DNA of 25,200 nt, from contig BFEA01000624.1 of assembly GCA_003427395.1 (NCBI GenBank), positions 293,101-318,300 of the forward strand. The letters are read 5' to 3'. Numbering within the stretch: the first letter of the stretch is position 1; each line of letters begins with the position of its first letter. Below are positions 9,748 through 19,023 of this stretch, piece after piece. The translations under genes were made by a program, and so were the position numbers. The notes beneath the pieces were generated by a model. The model worked only from the letters and a program-made list of their open reading frames with translations. It made no database searches and had not been told where the DNA came from. The DNA comes from Chara braunii. Lineage: Eukaryota; Streptophyta; Charophyceae; Charales; Characeae.

Positions 9748-10181
9748 AAATGCGAGTTTGGTCGCACTCGAATCTTGTACTTGGGTCATGAGGTATCCTC
9801 GAATGGGATTAGGCCCGAAGATGTGAAGGTGGCTAGCATTCGTGACTGGCCACGACCCCTGTCTGTGACTGAGGTTAGATCATTCTTTGGAATGTGTGGT
9901 TATTACCGCAATTTCGTAAAGAATTATAGCACGATTACATCTCCTTCACTCCTTCGGCAGCACAAGTATAAGATAAACTCTGAGAAATGCGAGTTTGGTC
10001 GCACTCGAATCTTGTACTTGGGTCATGAGGTATCCGCGAATGGGATTAGGCCCGAAGATGTGAAGGTGGCTAGCATTCGTGACTGGCCACGACCCCTGTC
10101 TGTGATTGAGGTTAGATCATTCTTGGGAATGTGTGGTTATTACCACAATTTCGTAAAAAATTATAGCACGATTACATCTCC
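9708..10181 (+). repeat. 237-bp tandem duplication inside pol
   Basis: Segment 9708-9944 is repeated at 9945-10181 with only a few differences. The repeat length is 79 codons, so frame is kept. It encodes the RT connection from SLLRHHKYKINS to NFVKNYSTITSP twice. Copy 1 carries TAG where copy 2 has GAG. Protein differences include SSNG/SANG, VTEV/VIEV, SFFGM/SFLGM and YYRN/YYHN. The divergence shows the duplication is not a fresh assembly stutter of one sequence. Confidence 0.95.
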
Positions 10182-10536
10182 TTTGACTGATCTAACTCGA
10201 CTCGATACATCATGGGACTGGACCGACGAGTGTGAGGCAGCTTTCAAGCGTTTGAAGCATGCTCTCACGCATCATGAGGTTCTCATGGTACCCGACCCGC
10301 AAAGGCCATTCGTTGTAACCACTGACGCAAGCCAATATGGGATTGGCGCAGTGTTGGCTCAGCAGGAAGGGAAGATGCCTTCAAAGAAGTTGGCAAAGTC
10401 CACCTACGAGAGGGAACTCTACGCTCTTTACAAGGCACTTGTCCATTGGAGGCAAGTGACTTGTCCACTGGAGGCAAGTGGATCAAGACTCAACCAGTTC
10501 TCTCCGATGCACTCAAACGCTGGATTGAAGTCATAG
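9748..10536 (+). pseudogene. pol: Gypsy pol: RT thumb and RNase H N-terminal half, broken
   Basis: In the same frame as RT it carries the duplicated connection region, then WDWTDECEAAFKRLKHAL and the RNase H start VVTTDASQYGIGAVLAQ, with its first catalytic Asp, and ERELYALYKALVHW, with the catalytic Glu. After that the expected segment with the TDH motif is missing. A short duplication of GGAGGCAAGTG (about 10449 and 10470) marks the scar, and the frame then runs to a stop at 10534-10536. RNase H would degrade template RNA; loss of the third acidic residue should abolish it. Confidence 0.85.
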
Positions 10537-10838
10537 ATCAATATGATTTCAAACTAGATTATTTGAAGGGAGAGTACAACAAGGTTGCAGATGCATTGTC
10601 TATGAGGGCAGATTACCTAGGTGCGCTGATTTCTGAGTTTGGTTTGTCTGAGGACGTGACTCGGTCGTTGGATGAAGCCTACAAGGAAGATCCCATCACG
10701 ATGGACATCATCAACAAATTACAGGCTAAAGATAAGGCCACCACTGATGCGTTTGTGATGGTGGATGGGTTGCTCTTTCTTGAGAAGGCAGGGTTCAAGA
10801 GGTTAGTTGTTCCATCTAGGGAAACTTTGCGTAGTTGA
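10446..10838 (+). pseudogene. pol: Gypsy pol: RNase H C-terminus to integrase N-terminus
   Basis: A new frame resumes pol after the deletion: WIKTQPVLSDALKRWIEVID, then the RNase H end YLKGEYNKVADALS (normally NxVADALSR), then a linker with GLLFLEKAGFKRLVVP that leads into the integrase zinc domain. The stop TGA at 10836-10838 interrupts an otherwise continuous frame, since FLGECHDAMGHFGY follows in the same frame. Confidence 0.8.
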
Positions 10839-11921
10839 TTTTTAGGTGAGTGCCACGACGCAATGGGACACTTCGGCTATAAGAAGACGAGTGCTAACTT
10901 AGTACAACGATTCTGGTGGCCCAACATGCTTCACGATGTGAAGAAGTACGTGGAGACCTGTCAGGTCTGTCAGCGGGACAAGTCGCGGACTCAAGCTCCG
11001 CTTGGGTTACTCAAGCCTTTACCCATTCCTACTGGCCCAGGGCAGAGTATCTCCATGGACTTCATGGATACTCTTGTGACCAACGAGAATGGCAAGAGGT
11101 ACATCTTCGTGATAGTGGATAGGTTCACTAAGTATGCTAGACTAATTGCCATGCCAGAGACTGCCAGGACTGAGCACATCATCAAGTTGTTCATGGACAA
11201 TTGGGTGCATGATTTTGGATTGCCTAAGACTATCGTTAGTGATAGAGATGTTCGTTTCACTAGTGAGATGTGGAAGAAGGCCGCTGAACAGATGGGCAGC
11301 CAGCTTCAGATGACTTCTATGAATCATCCCGAAGCAAATGGGCAGGCTGAACAGATGAACCGAGTGGTGCAGCACCTGCTGAGGCATTACATCAAGCCCA
11401 GCTAGGATGACGGGGATGAGAAGTTACCTCTCATCACCAGTCTGTACAACAACGCGGTACACAACACCATCGGTGTCAATCCTAATCAACTACATCAGGG
11501 ATGGAAGCCTAGATCTACTCTAGACTTCCTCCTGCCTGAAAATCGAATTGCTGCAACTCCTGGAACCATTGAATTTGGTGTCCAGTATGAGAAACTGTTG
11601 CAGCAGATTGTCGAACACATTAAGAAATCTCAGGAGGTCATGATTGCTTCTGAGAATAAGCGTCGTCGACAGTCCACATTTCAGGTAGGGGAACATGTCT
11701 GGGTCAAGGCTAGTGAACTGGGACAGGAGTTTGGCATCTCTAGGAAACTAATGCCTCAGTATTTCGGTCCCTGGGAAGTCCTGGATATCGTGGGGAATGA
11801 TTTGGATGGTCCCGCGGACGTCATTCGTATCCCTGGTCACTTAGCACTTACCTTGTTTTCCACGCTTCCAAACTTGCACCTTTCGCTGATGGACATGTGG
11901 TTGGTTGGGGAATATCATTAG
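10839..11921 (+). pseudogene. pol: Gypsy pol: integrase, with one internal stop
   Basis: An HHCC zinc-binding domain is visible: CHDAMGHFGYKK supplies the two His, CQVCQRDKSR the two Cys. The catalytic core has SMDFMDTL (first Asp), TIVSDRDVRFTSEMW (second Asp) and HPEANGQAEQMNRV (Glu), so the D,D-35-E triad is preserved. A TAG at 11403-11405 interrupts the frame where an element of this type has a Trp codon; YNNAVHNTIGVNP follows in frame. The C-terminal part has the GPWEVLDI region of the integrase tail and ends at 11921 with HLSLMDMWLVGEYH. No chromodomain is seen. The enzyme inserts the cDNA into chromosomes. Confidence 0.9.
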
Positions 11922-12043
11922 AGGTCGTGATGCAATCGGGACTGCATTAGTACCGTCTAGGGCATTTTGGACCATATGAGACAGGTCGTGATGCAATCGG
12001 GACTGCATTAGTACCGTTTAGGGCATTTTGGACCATATGAGAC
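11922..12043 (+). repeat. 61-bp tandem duplication after integrase
   Basis: 11922-11982 is repeated at 11983-12043 with one difference (CTAGGG against TTAGGG). The unit contains GTCGTGATGCAATCGGGACTGC and ends CCATATGAGAC. It lies immediately after the pol stop codon, in the untranslated 3' part of the element. Confidence 0.95.
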
Positions 12044-13650
12044 TTATTCTTGGGAGCACCGTCCTGGAGGGTTAGCCATTGGAGTTCTTTCAATGAACCC
12101 GACTTTTGCTCATTAGGGCATTTGGAGGAGGCAGACCATCGCTTAGTGGAATGGCCACAACTTGTGGAGTTGTGGGTCATACCTATTGACTTCAAACGAC
12201 GGTGATCTTCTATTTTGATTGGAGTATTACTCGACTTTCTTGAGTGAGTCGGACCAAACTTCACTCGAATCAGTTGATTGACTCAGATTTCCTTTCACAC
12301 TTGTGTAAACCCACACTTTGCTTGACCCTGTTCGTTTTGAATATTCAAAGGAAAAGGTAGAGTAAAGTTGTGCGAGTCATGCATGTGAATGAAAATGCCT
12401 GACTTTGGGTATGGGTTTTTGTTTGGTTTTCCCTAACTTGTTTGCTTCGGATTTGTGTGCAGGTAGGTAAAAAGAGATGCTTAAAAGGAAGATTGATTTT
12501 ACCTATTGGAGAAAAAGAAAAGGATTGTTTTCTGTTTACTTCTCACCTGTTTTATGTCAAAAACGACTTGTTGTTTTGAAAAAGATTAAATTAGTGTGTG
12601 TCGTAGAATGAATTCGATTAAAATAATGCAGATAAGGTCAAATGGACTAAGATTTCTCCAGAGGAATGACCCTTTCTATACCGAATGGCATTATCTACCT
12701 ATACCTGTCCAAATGATTCTAATTCTTTATCTCCTTTGATTTCTTTTCGTCCAAGTTACCCTGAACTTAGGAGAAAAGAGAACTACTGAACCCTACTTGT
12801 GGTGTATATGTTCTTTCTCTAGGAAGCATCTGGGGCGGGTGTTCGTGTCTTTAGGAGCCGACCTTGTTATCGACCCAGAGCGGACCGTTCTACGGGGGGG
12901 TACTTTGCCAATTCGGTGGAGACGGCCGAACTTCAAGGATCCGAGTCTTGTGCTTGGGCGAGGAGGAGTACCCAGACCACTTCCTAAAGGGAGAGGCATG
13001 CAACACTTCAAGCAATGCACCTGATCAAGAGTCGTTAGCAAAGTAGCTTGTGATCCAAAAAGATTGGGAATATATGGAGACGGGTGTGTGCATGCCTAAC
13101 CTTAGGTCGGAGATAGATTGGAATGAATGACTTTGGCAACGTGTCTCATCAAGTCAAAATTGGCAATCTGACTACCTTGTCGGTTGCATTATCGAAGTCA
13201 ACTCCTTGTTAGCGGTTGTATGATTGTTTTGTGGAGTTCGATCCGGGGTGGTCGGATTTTATTTTGATTTTGTGTTATTGGAAGTATCTAATGATGATTT
13301 TGATCCTTTTAGTTGTTATTTAAACTTATTTTAGATTGAATATTTATTTCTATCGACAACGGTCGATCCTTTTGATATAATAATGTGTGGTTGTTATAAT
13401 TTTCTTTCGACTGGTGTCCAAAGGGAGTAGGATTAATATTTGGGTTTTACGCTTGGTTGAGACAGTTCTAGTCGACCGGCGTACGATTCGTACTTAGGAG
13501 ATGAACACCCTAAGAAACGGACGACAATAGGGTTCGTATGTCGTTAACCAAGCATATTTATACTAAAGTGAATGAGCAAACGCCCTCGACTGACCTACCT
13601 TTGCGATTGCATTTAAAAGCTTTCGCACGTGGGTCAGTAGCTCGGTAGGA
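12044..13650. other. 3' flank of gypsy element, no gene seen
   Basis: I see no supported coding frame. A G-run CTACGGGGGGGTACT near 12890 could be a polypurine-tract remnant, but nothing resembling 4169-5270 follows it. 13250-13440 is AT-rich. This region may hold the element's long 3' untranslated part or unrelated sequence. Confidence 0.35.
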
Positions 13651-13654
13651 TACG

Positions 13655-13905
13655 CCCCTAAGGGTGGTGACAACCCCTTAGGGAAGGAAAGCTTATGCCC
13701 CACGGGAACCTATTCTGTCGTAGGGGACCGTGGGATGTATAGCTGGCGCACCTGGCTAGAGAGGCGACAGGAACGATGCGACTACATCTGCCTTGGTGGT
13801 CAGCGGGATTACTTTGCGTCATCCCCAAGTTGTCGCAATTTTGTTTGGGTTTAGCTCCTATGTGACATTGTCGGGAGGGTTCCCGCGCTTTGCAAAAAGG
13901 CGGGA
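13655..13905. other. Cluster of three hairpins upstream of the Penelope-like element
   Basis: Hairpin 1 (13656-13683): CCCTAAGG pairs with CCTTAGGG. Hairpin 2 (13698-13734): CCCACGG pairs with CCGTGGG, with an inner CCTA/TAGG stem separated by a three-base internal loop. Hairpin 3 (13881-13905): TCCCGC pairs with GCGGGA. The order and density suggest structured RNA or terminal-region structure. PLE termini can carry hammerhead ribozymes, but I did not find the CTGANGA...GAAA core here, so no ribozyme is called. Confidence 0.4.
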
Positions 13906-14189
13906 GCCGATGTGCTAGAGAGCGGATCGATTACGTGACCAGGGATAAGGTGATAAAGGGACTGGTTGTTAGGCGATTGCAACAGGCGATCCTACGCACG
14001 AGCAGGGGGAATGAGCGAGACTTTGGAATTAGTCCTACGAGGGATCCGGATCTGGTGGATACATGACGTGTTGACCTCGAACGAGCATGGGCAATATGAA
14101 ACTCACTGGTAGCCTATAGACAACATATTAGAGACAATGGCATATGTAATCAGATCAATACTGCTCTAAGGTGTGTGGTTGTGATTCTC
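13906..14189 (+). other. Presumed 5' untranslated region of PLE copy 1
   Basis: The DNA immediately upstream of the GIY-YIG frame has no coding signal. The element's true 5' end is not visible because no second copy of the terminus lies in the window. Confidence 0.3.
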
Positions 14190-14639
14190 ATGATGCACGG
14201 AGAACTTCCGTGGGTGGAGAAGTTCCGCGAGCTATGGAAATATGAGAATATAGAATGGGATAAGACGAAAAGTTATGTCTACGCTCTGATCTTGACGAAA
14301 TGTCGAAAAATCTATATGTGGCGCACGAGCAGAGAGCTATGCCTTCGATGGAAGGAGCACGTAACTTGCAGTAACGGGAACGAGAGTAAAAGCCAACCTC
14401 TATATAGATGGCTACGGAAAATAGGAACTGAGGAATATGTAGCAATACCACTCACATCAGCGGAAAGTGATGAAGATTTGAAGAGCATTGAAATATGCTT
14501 AGTACGACGATGGTCTCCAACGCTTTACCAACACGATAAAAAACCAGCGCAATCAAAAGAACGGAAGAAGAGGAAAGGTAAACGGGAGAGGAAAGGAAAG
14601 GATTGGATTATACGAGAGGAAAGAGAGGAAGCATCTTGA
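14190..14639 (+). pseudogene. PLE N-terminal GIY-YIG endonuclease domain
   Basis: From tandem ATGs at 14190 and 14193 the frame gives a domain with SYVYALILTKCRKIYMWRTS, matching the two-strand core of GIY-YIG nucleases (Y-x-Y for GIY, YMW for YIG). The Arg follows in LRWKEHV and the Glu in KSIEICLVRRWSPTLY. So the four usual catalytic or structural positions (Tyr, Tyr, Arg, Glu) are recognisable although both glycines of the motif names are lost. A Lys/Arg-rich stretch (KERKKRKGKRERKGK) follows and may act in nuclear entry or nucleic-acid binding. The frame ends at TGA 14637-14639, overlapping the next segment by about 35 bases. The enzyme should nick target DNA for primed reverse transcription. 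Confidence 0.75.
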
Positions 14640-15625
14640 GATTCAAAGATGTGAAGAGAGCAGCGACCATGAAGATCATTGACCACCTAGCACGTGCTAT
14701 TAAGTGCGGAGGGAAGAATCTACGCATCATATGTACGGGTGACATATGGTTCGAAGATTGGAAGGTTATCAAACAAAGATTTGGGATGACAACGATTGAC
14801 ATGCAAGGTATCTCTTGCCTACTTAAGGAAGGGAAAAAGGTGATAGAACATGGTGGTGTGTTGACAATCAAGGATCCAACGGAGACAATCATTTTTTCGA
14901 CCAAAATCCGGAGAGAATTGTTGTTGTTGCTCGCACAACCATGGTGGCGAAAACTGCTGTGGAAGAAGGTAGTAGACAAGTTGACATATATGTACCAGGC
15001 TACTAGGGGTTACGATAAAGGGAGCAGACAAAGGATGAGGAATATTTTATCTCGAGTAATTAACGAGAAAGCAGGGATAAACCTGAGGATGAAAATTATG
15101 GTGAAAATTCCATATGACGATAGAATAGACCGAGGTAGGATCGGAGCTGTCGCAAAAGAAAAGATAGGAGAACTGGGTAAAAGTGAGGTCATTACCAACA
15201 TTGTGCGAAGATATGTTCGCATCGTCTGGATGAAAAAACGGACGATCGGCGATCTGCTTCACAACCATCGGGATTATGCACGCTCGAATGGTTGCATCTG
15301 CAGGTGTGCAGATAGCCCCTTCTCACTGGTGGAAGGTCATGTGCGATGTCATCTATCCGATCTTGATGCTCCGGACTTCCTTCTTAATGCGCGGAATATA
15401 CCCGCACAAAAGACGAGACAAGTAAAACGTGGCATCATGGCGGCAATGCTGGATGGATTAGGAGGACTTTTCAGTAATGCTGGAAAAGCTCTCACCGTAA
15501 ATTTGTTTGACGTGGACTGCTTTGTGAAGAATAGAGATCTGAACGATGAAGATTGGTATCAGGTGACGCATTATTGGAGAAGCCACTTAGCCGGATTAGT
15601 ATGCATGCGCTTGGATAGAAACTAG
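14603..15625 (+). pseudogene. PLE linker region with cysteine cluster
   Basis: A 340-codon frame lies between the nuclease and the RT. It is basic and mostly helical-looking and has no enzyme motif that I recognise. Around 15285-15360 it contains NGCICRCADSPFSL followed by EGHVRCHLSDLDAPDFL, a C-x-C-x-C cluster plus H-x-x-C-H that could bind zinc. Elements with N-terminal GIY-YIG have been described with CxC-type zinc-binding motifs in their linker, so this fits, though from memory only. The frame ends at TAG 15623-15625 and the next segment continues in a different frame with homologous context (YARALRDTFW), indicating a frameshift near 15600-15627. Confidence 0.6.
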
Positions 15626-15626
15626 G

Positions 15627-16430
15627 GTGGTACTGCCAGTCGTCTATGCACGAGCATTGCGGGATACATTTTGGCCCGGTGATAGTTTTAGGATGGGTGA
15701 TTTTTCGATAGAAGAAGCACTTGCACTAAGCAAGCGAGATTATGAAGGGATGGGTTTGAAAAAACTGGGATCATGGCGAGGGAAAGGAAGGCTCGGTGAT
15801 TCCTACGTAGTACCGAAGCACAATGATCGTAGCAGATGGAGACCAATAGCGCCCACATGGAACGCACCGACGACAGAAGGAGCGAAGATGGTGGCCAAGG
15901 CTATGCAGTGCATGCTTGGAAACCTTGCAAGGAAAATACATTTTAATACGACAGCTGCGGAGAGTGCGATCCAAAGGCTCACAGTATGGGCGGGGAAGCT
16001 GGACTCCAGATCAGGGGTGATGACGACCAGTTTTGACATAAAAAACATGTTTGCTGAGTTGTCTCATGGGGAGATCAGACAATCAGTGGAGTGGATGATA
16101 TCAGTGATGAGAGCGAAGGGGTATGATAGAGTGATTGTGAACTGCAGAGGAAAGAAACTGGCGATGGGGCAGAAGGCAAGAGATGGACATTACTCAGTTA
16201 CATTTGAACTCATAAACGAGTGGATTGAGTATGAACTAGATCACTCCTTCAATCTGGTCGAAGGAGAGCTCATCAGGCAGATAGAAGGGATCCTGATGGG
16301 AGGGCACACAAGTCCGGCCCTTGCATGCATCCTATGCGCCAGGAGTGAAGCGATTTCGTACAATATATCGCAAGAAGATCCTGGGGTTGAGACTCATGGA
16401 CGATGTGGCCATTTTTGTGCAATATATTAG
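15627..16430 (+). pseudogene. PLE reverse transcriptase, fingers and palm (motifs 1 to B)
   Basis: The frame opens just before YARALRDTFWPGDSF and carries GKGRLGDSYVVPKHNDRSRW (RT motif 1/2 region), then motif A TTSFDIKNMFAELSHGEI with the catalytic Asp codon at 16035-16037, then motif B GILMGGHTSPALACILCARS (about 16285-16345). After motif B the frame degenerates and stops at 16428-16430; motif C continues in another frame. PLE reverse transcriptases are most similar to telomerase RT. The initiation codon here is an artefact of the frameshift, not a real start. Confidence 0.8.
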
Positions 16431-16900
16431 AGAAAAGGCCGACTCTGCATGCGCAGCTAGAGACATCATACACAGGTTGCAGACCTGTTACCCGGCTGAG
16501 CTTTCTTTGAAATGAACAGATCAGGACGGCAATACGTTGCTGTTCCTTGGATGTACGGTCCTTGTGGACCACGATGGCCTGAGAATCGCATCAATCCTTC
16601 AGATGAAGAATCAAGAGAGCATTATGCAAGACAACATGATCATCTACCAAGGCATTTAGGACTATACCTCCTACGCCGACAAACAGACCAAGATTGCGAC
16701 GATCAAGAGTTACTTGTACCGCATCATGGGATCCACAACAGACTCTAACATGCGAGATCTACCACTACTCTGCATCAGAAAGGAACTTCGGATGAGATCT
16801 TTCCCAAAAGATATCATCACGCAGACATATCAGACCTTTGGGTCTAGAGTACGCATTCAATTGGAACACCTCCATTCTAAAAGGATGGAGGTAGAAGAGG

Positions 16901-16903
<3 letters not shown>
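16346..16903 (+). pseudogene. PLE reverse transcriptase, motif C and thumb, with two stops
   Basis: This frame starts after a one-base shift and gives KKILGLRLMDDVAIFVQY: motif C with LMDD (codons of MDD at 16396-16404) in place of the usual YVDD. It continues through TGA 16513-16515 into DGNTLLFLGCTVLVDHDGL (motif D/E region) and, after TAG 16657-16659, SYLYRIMGSTTDSNMR and KELRMRSFPKDII, the pattern of the PLE thumb. No GIY-YIG follows. The coding signal fades into the (GA)n tract. Confidence 0.75.

Positions 16904-16949
<46 letters not shown>
16904..16949. repeat. (GA)n microsatellite at the 3' edge of PLE copy 1
   Basis: About 22 GA units follow the last recognisable RT codons directly. 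It may be the element's simple-repeat tail or a later expansion. Confidence 0.95.
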
Positions 16950-17644
<695 letters not shown>

Positions 17645-18115
17645 CGGGTGTGGAATGAAGAAGAGAGAGAACCAACTCGCACATAGCCCAACATGAACCT
17701 CGCTTCAGAAAAACATAGGAGCTGATGGGTGGGAATATCGAGTCCTGTCAACCTGTGGACCATGTTTTCTTCGCAGGCACAGATAGGACTATACTTTTTT
17801 ATTTATTTATTTATTTTTCTTTTCTTTTCTTTTCTTTTTTCTTTTAACATTGTCAAACATGCCAACAAAAGTGAAAAGGTATGTTTTAAAAACTGTGTTC
17901 CTCCCTTTTGAAACGGCATTCACCATATGCAGTAGCTGATGCAGATCCCAGGGCTCGAACCCTAGTTCCCACCTTACCTGTGTATAGTATCTGTGTCGGC
18001 CCTTAGAGTTGAACCCGTGACCTGTGTATTTGTAACAGAGGTAGACTGTCGTAGGGGCCTGAGGTCGCAGGGGTTCGATCTGTAGACCTGTCGAGTAGGA
18101 GTCTTAGTCAGGTCT
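17645..18115 (-). other. Non-coding stretch with tRNA-like B-box words on the minus strand
   Basis: The minus strand contains ACAGGTCACGGGTTCAACTC (near 18004-18035) and GGGTTCGAGCCCTGG (near 17948-17963), both close to the RNA polymerase III B-box consensus GGTTCGANNCC. No convincing A-box or cloverleaf accompanies them. T-rich simple sequence occupies 17796-17845. Confidence 0.3.
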
Positions 18116-18260
18116 AGAAGTCGTAGCTGTAGCTTTCCCGAAAGGTCAAGGTCGTAGCCGCTACAGTCCAGAAGGGTCAAAGTCGTGGCTGCTACAGTCA
18201 CGAAAGGCCAAGTCTACGGCCTTCCGGAAGGTCCCAGTAGTGGCCTTTCGAAGTTGCCCA
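18116..18260 (+). repeat. Degenerate tandem repeat, about 31-bp unit
   Basis: Successive units read like AAGTCGTAGCTGTAGCTTTC then AAGGTCGTAGCCGCTACAGT then AAAGTCGTGGCTGCTACAGT, each ending near a GAAAGGTC or GAAGGGTC word. Later units (from about 18208) are more diverged. Such arrays are common upstream of promoters in LTRs but no LTR pair was found. Confidence 0.55.
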
Positions 18261-18430
18261 CGTTCAGACTAAGGCAAGTGGGCAAGTGGCGAGGCAAGTG
18301 GTCAAGTGGTGGAGTCTACCCGTGCTGAGTCAGCAGTCCCAGTCCCCAGTCAGTCCTGGTCCAGTCCAGCAAGTTCCGCATGGGACTGTGTGCATTTCGG
18401 GCATTGGAAAGGGCTAGACCAACGAGCTGC

Positions 18431-18485
18431 AGAAGTATAAATCAAGAGGCAGCGCCCAGCCATTCATTCATTCCTGCGTGAGCCA
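18431..18485 (+). promoter_or_regulatory. Candidate TATA promoter
   Basis: TATAAAT at 18436-18442 lies about 43 bases upstream of an ATG at 18485 that opens a 50-codon, Cys- and Glu-containing frame ending in a GT microsatellite. It could drive the spliced gene whose exons lie at 19024-19874 (same strand), or be a solo-LTR promoter. No direct evidence separates these. Confidence 0.25.
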
Positions 18486-19023
18486 TGCGGAAGCGCTGCC
18501 ACAGCAACTTGTGCAAGGAGGTCTGCAGTGAGCCCGAAGACGAAGTGGGCAGAGAGACGAAGTGTAGCCATAGCGATAGGGTAGAGGCGGCCATAGCCGC
18601 CATAGCTGTAGATAGTGTTCAGTGTGTGTGTGTGTGAGTGTTCAGAGAGACGCGTGCGGGATATCCAGGGTGATCCACTGTATGCGAACATAGAGTTGTA
18701 TGGGCGCTATATCGCCATAGCCATTGGGAGTGAACTCGTGGCTGGGTTGCCATATCTCTGAGTTTGAGTGGGCGCATGTCGCCAGTCTGCTGCGCTACTG
18801 TTTGCATGCATGTAAAGTGTGAGTGAAAGCGAGTCTGATTTCACTTTGCAGGTATACAATGTTCATCAAGATTTGAGCTCATGTCGGTTTATCGGTCCGT
18901 CGATAAACAGACCCAAGTTGGAGTCTTGATGGCTGCAGATGAGTGAAATAATGACTGTGAAATTCTGAATGTTGCTTTTTCTCTTTTTACAAACAATTGT
19001 TTGCTTTTTCTCAATCGATGCAG

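Larger units (their letters stand above)
5274..12043 (+). mobile_element. Degenerate Ty3/gypsy LTR retrotransposon
   Basis: The order PBS, gag, protease, RT, RNase H, integrase is that of Ty3/gypsy (Metaviridae). Integrase after RNase H excludes Ty1/copia. Coding capacity is spread over several frames with in-frame stops, at least three frameshifts, a 237-bp duplication in pol and a small RNase H deletion, so this copy cannot be autonomous. I see no chromodomain after the integrase. The 3' side has a 61-bp tandem duplication and no recognised 3' LTR. Confidence 0.85.
14190..16903 (+). mobile_element. Penelope-like retroelement, permuted type (GIY-YIG first), decayed
   Basis: Domain order is N-terminal GIY-YIG nuclease, basic region, linker with clustered cysteines, then RT at the C-terminus. 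Canonical Penelope elements carry GIY-YIG after RT. The N-terminal order matches the Naiad/Chlamys-type clade described from green algae, protists and invertebrates. The coding sequence passes through four frame segments, with stops at 16513-16515 and 16657-16659, so this copy is inactive unless frameshifting is used. It ends at a (GA)n microsatellite; the 3' terminus is not defined further. Confidence 0.8.

Noticed and set aside
17715-17745. CTGATGGG...GAATAT as a hammerhead core
   Set aside because: Core positions after CTGATG do not match and flanking stems are missing.
18853-18960. Additional upstream exon after TTTCACTTTGCAG
   Set aside because: The acceptor is good and one frame is open, but no donor gives a phase compatible with the exon at 19024.
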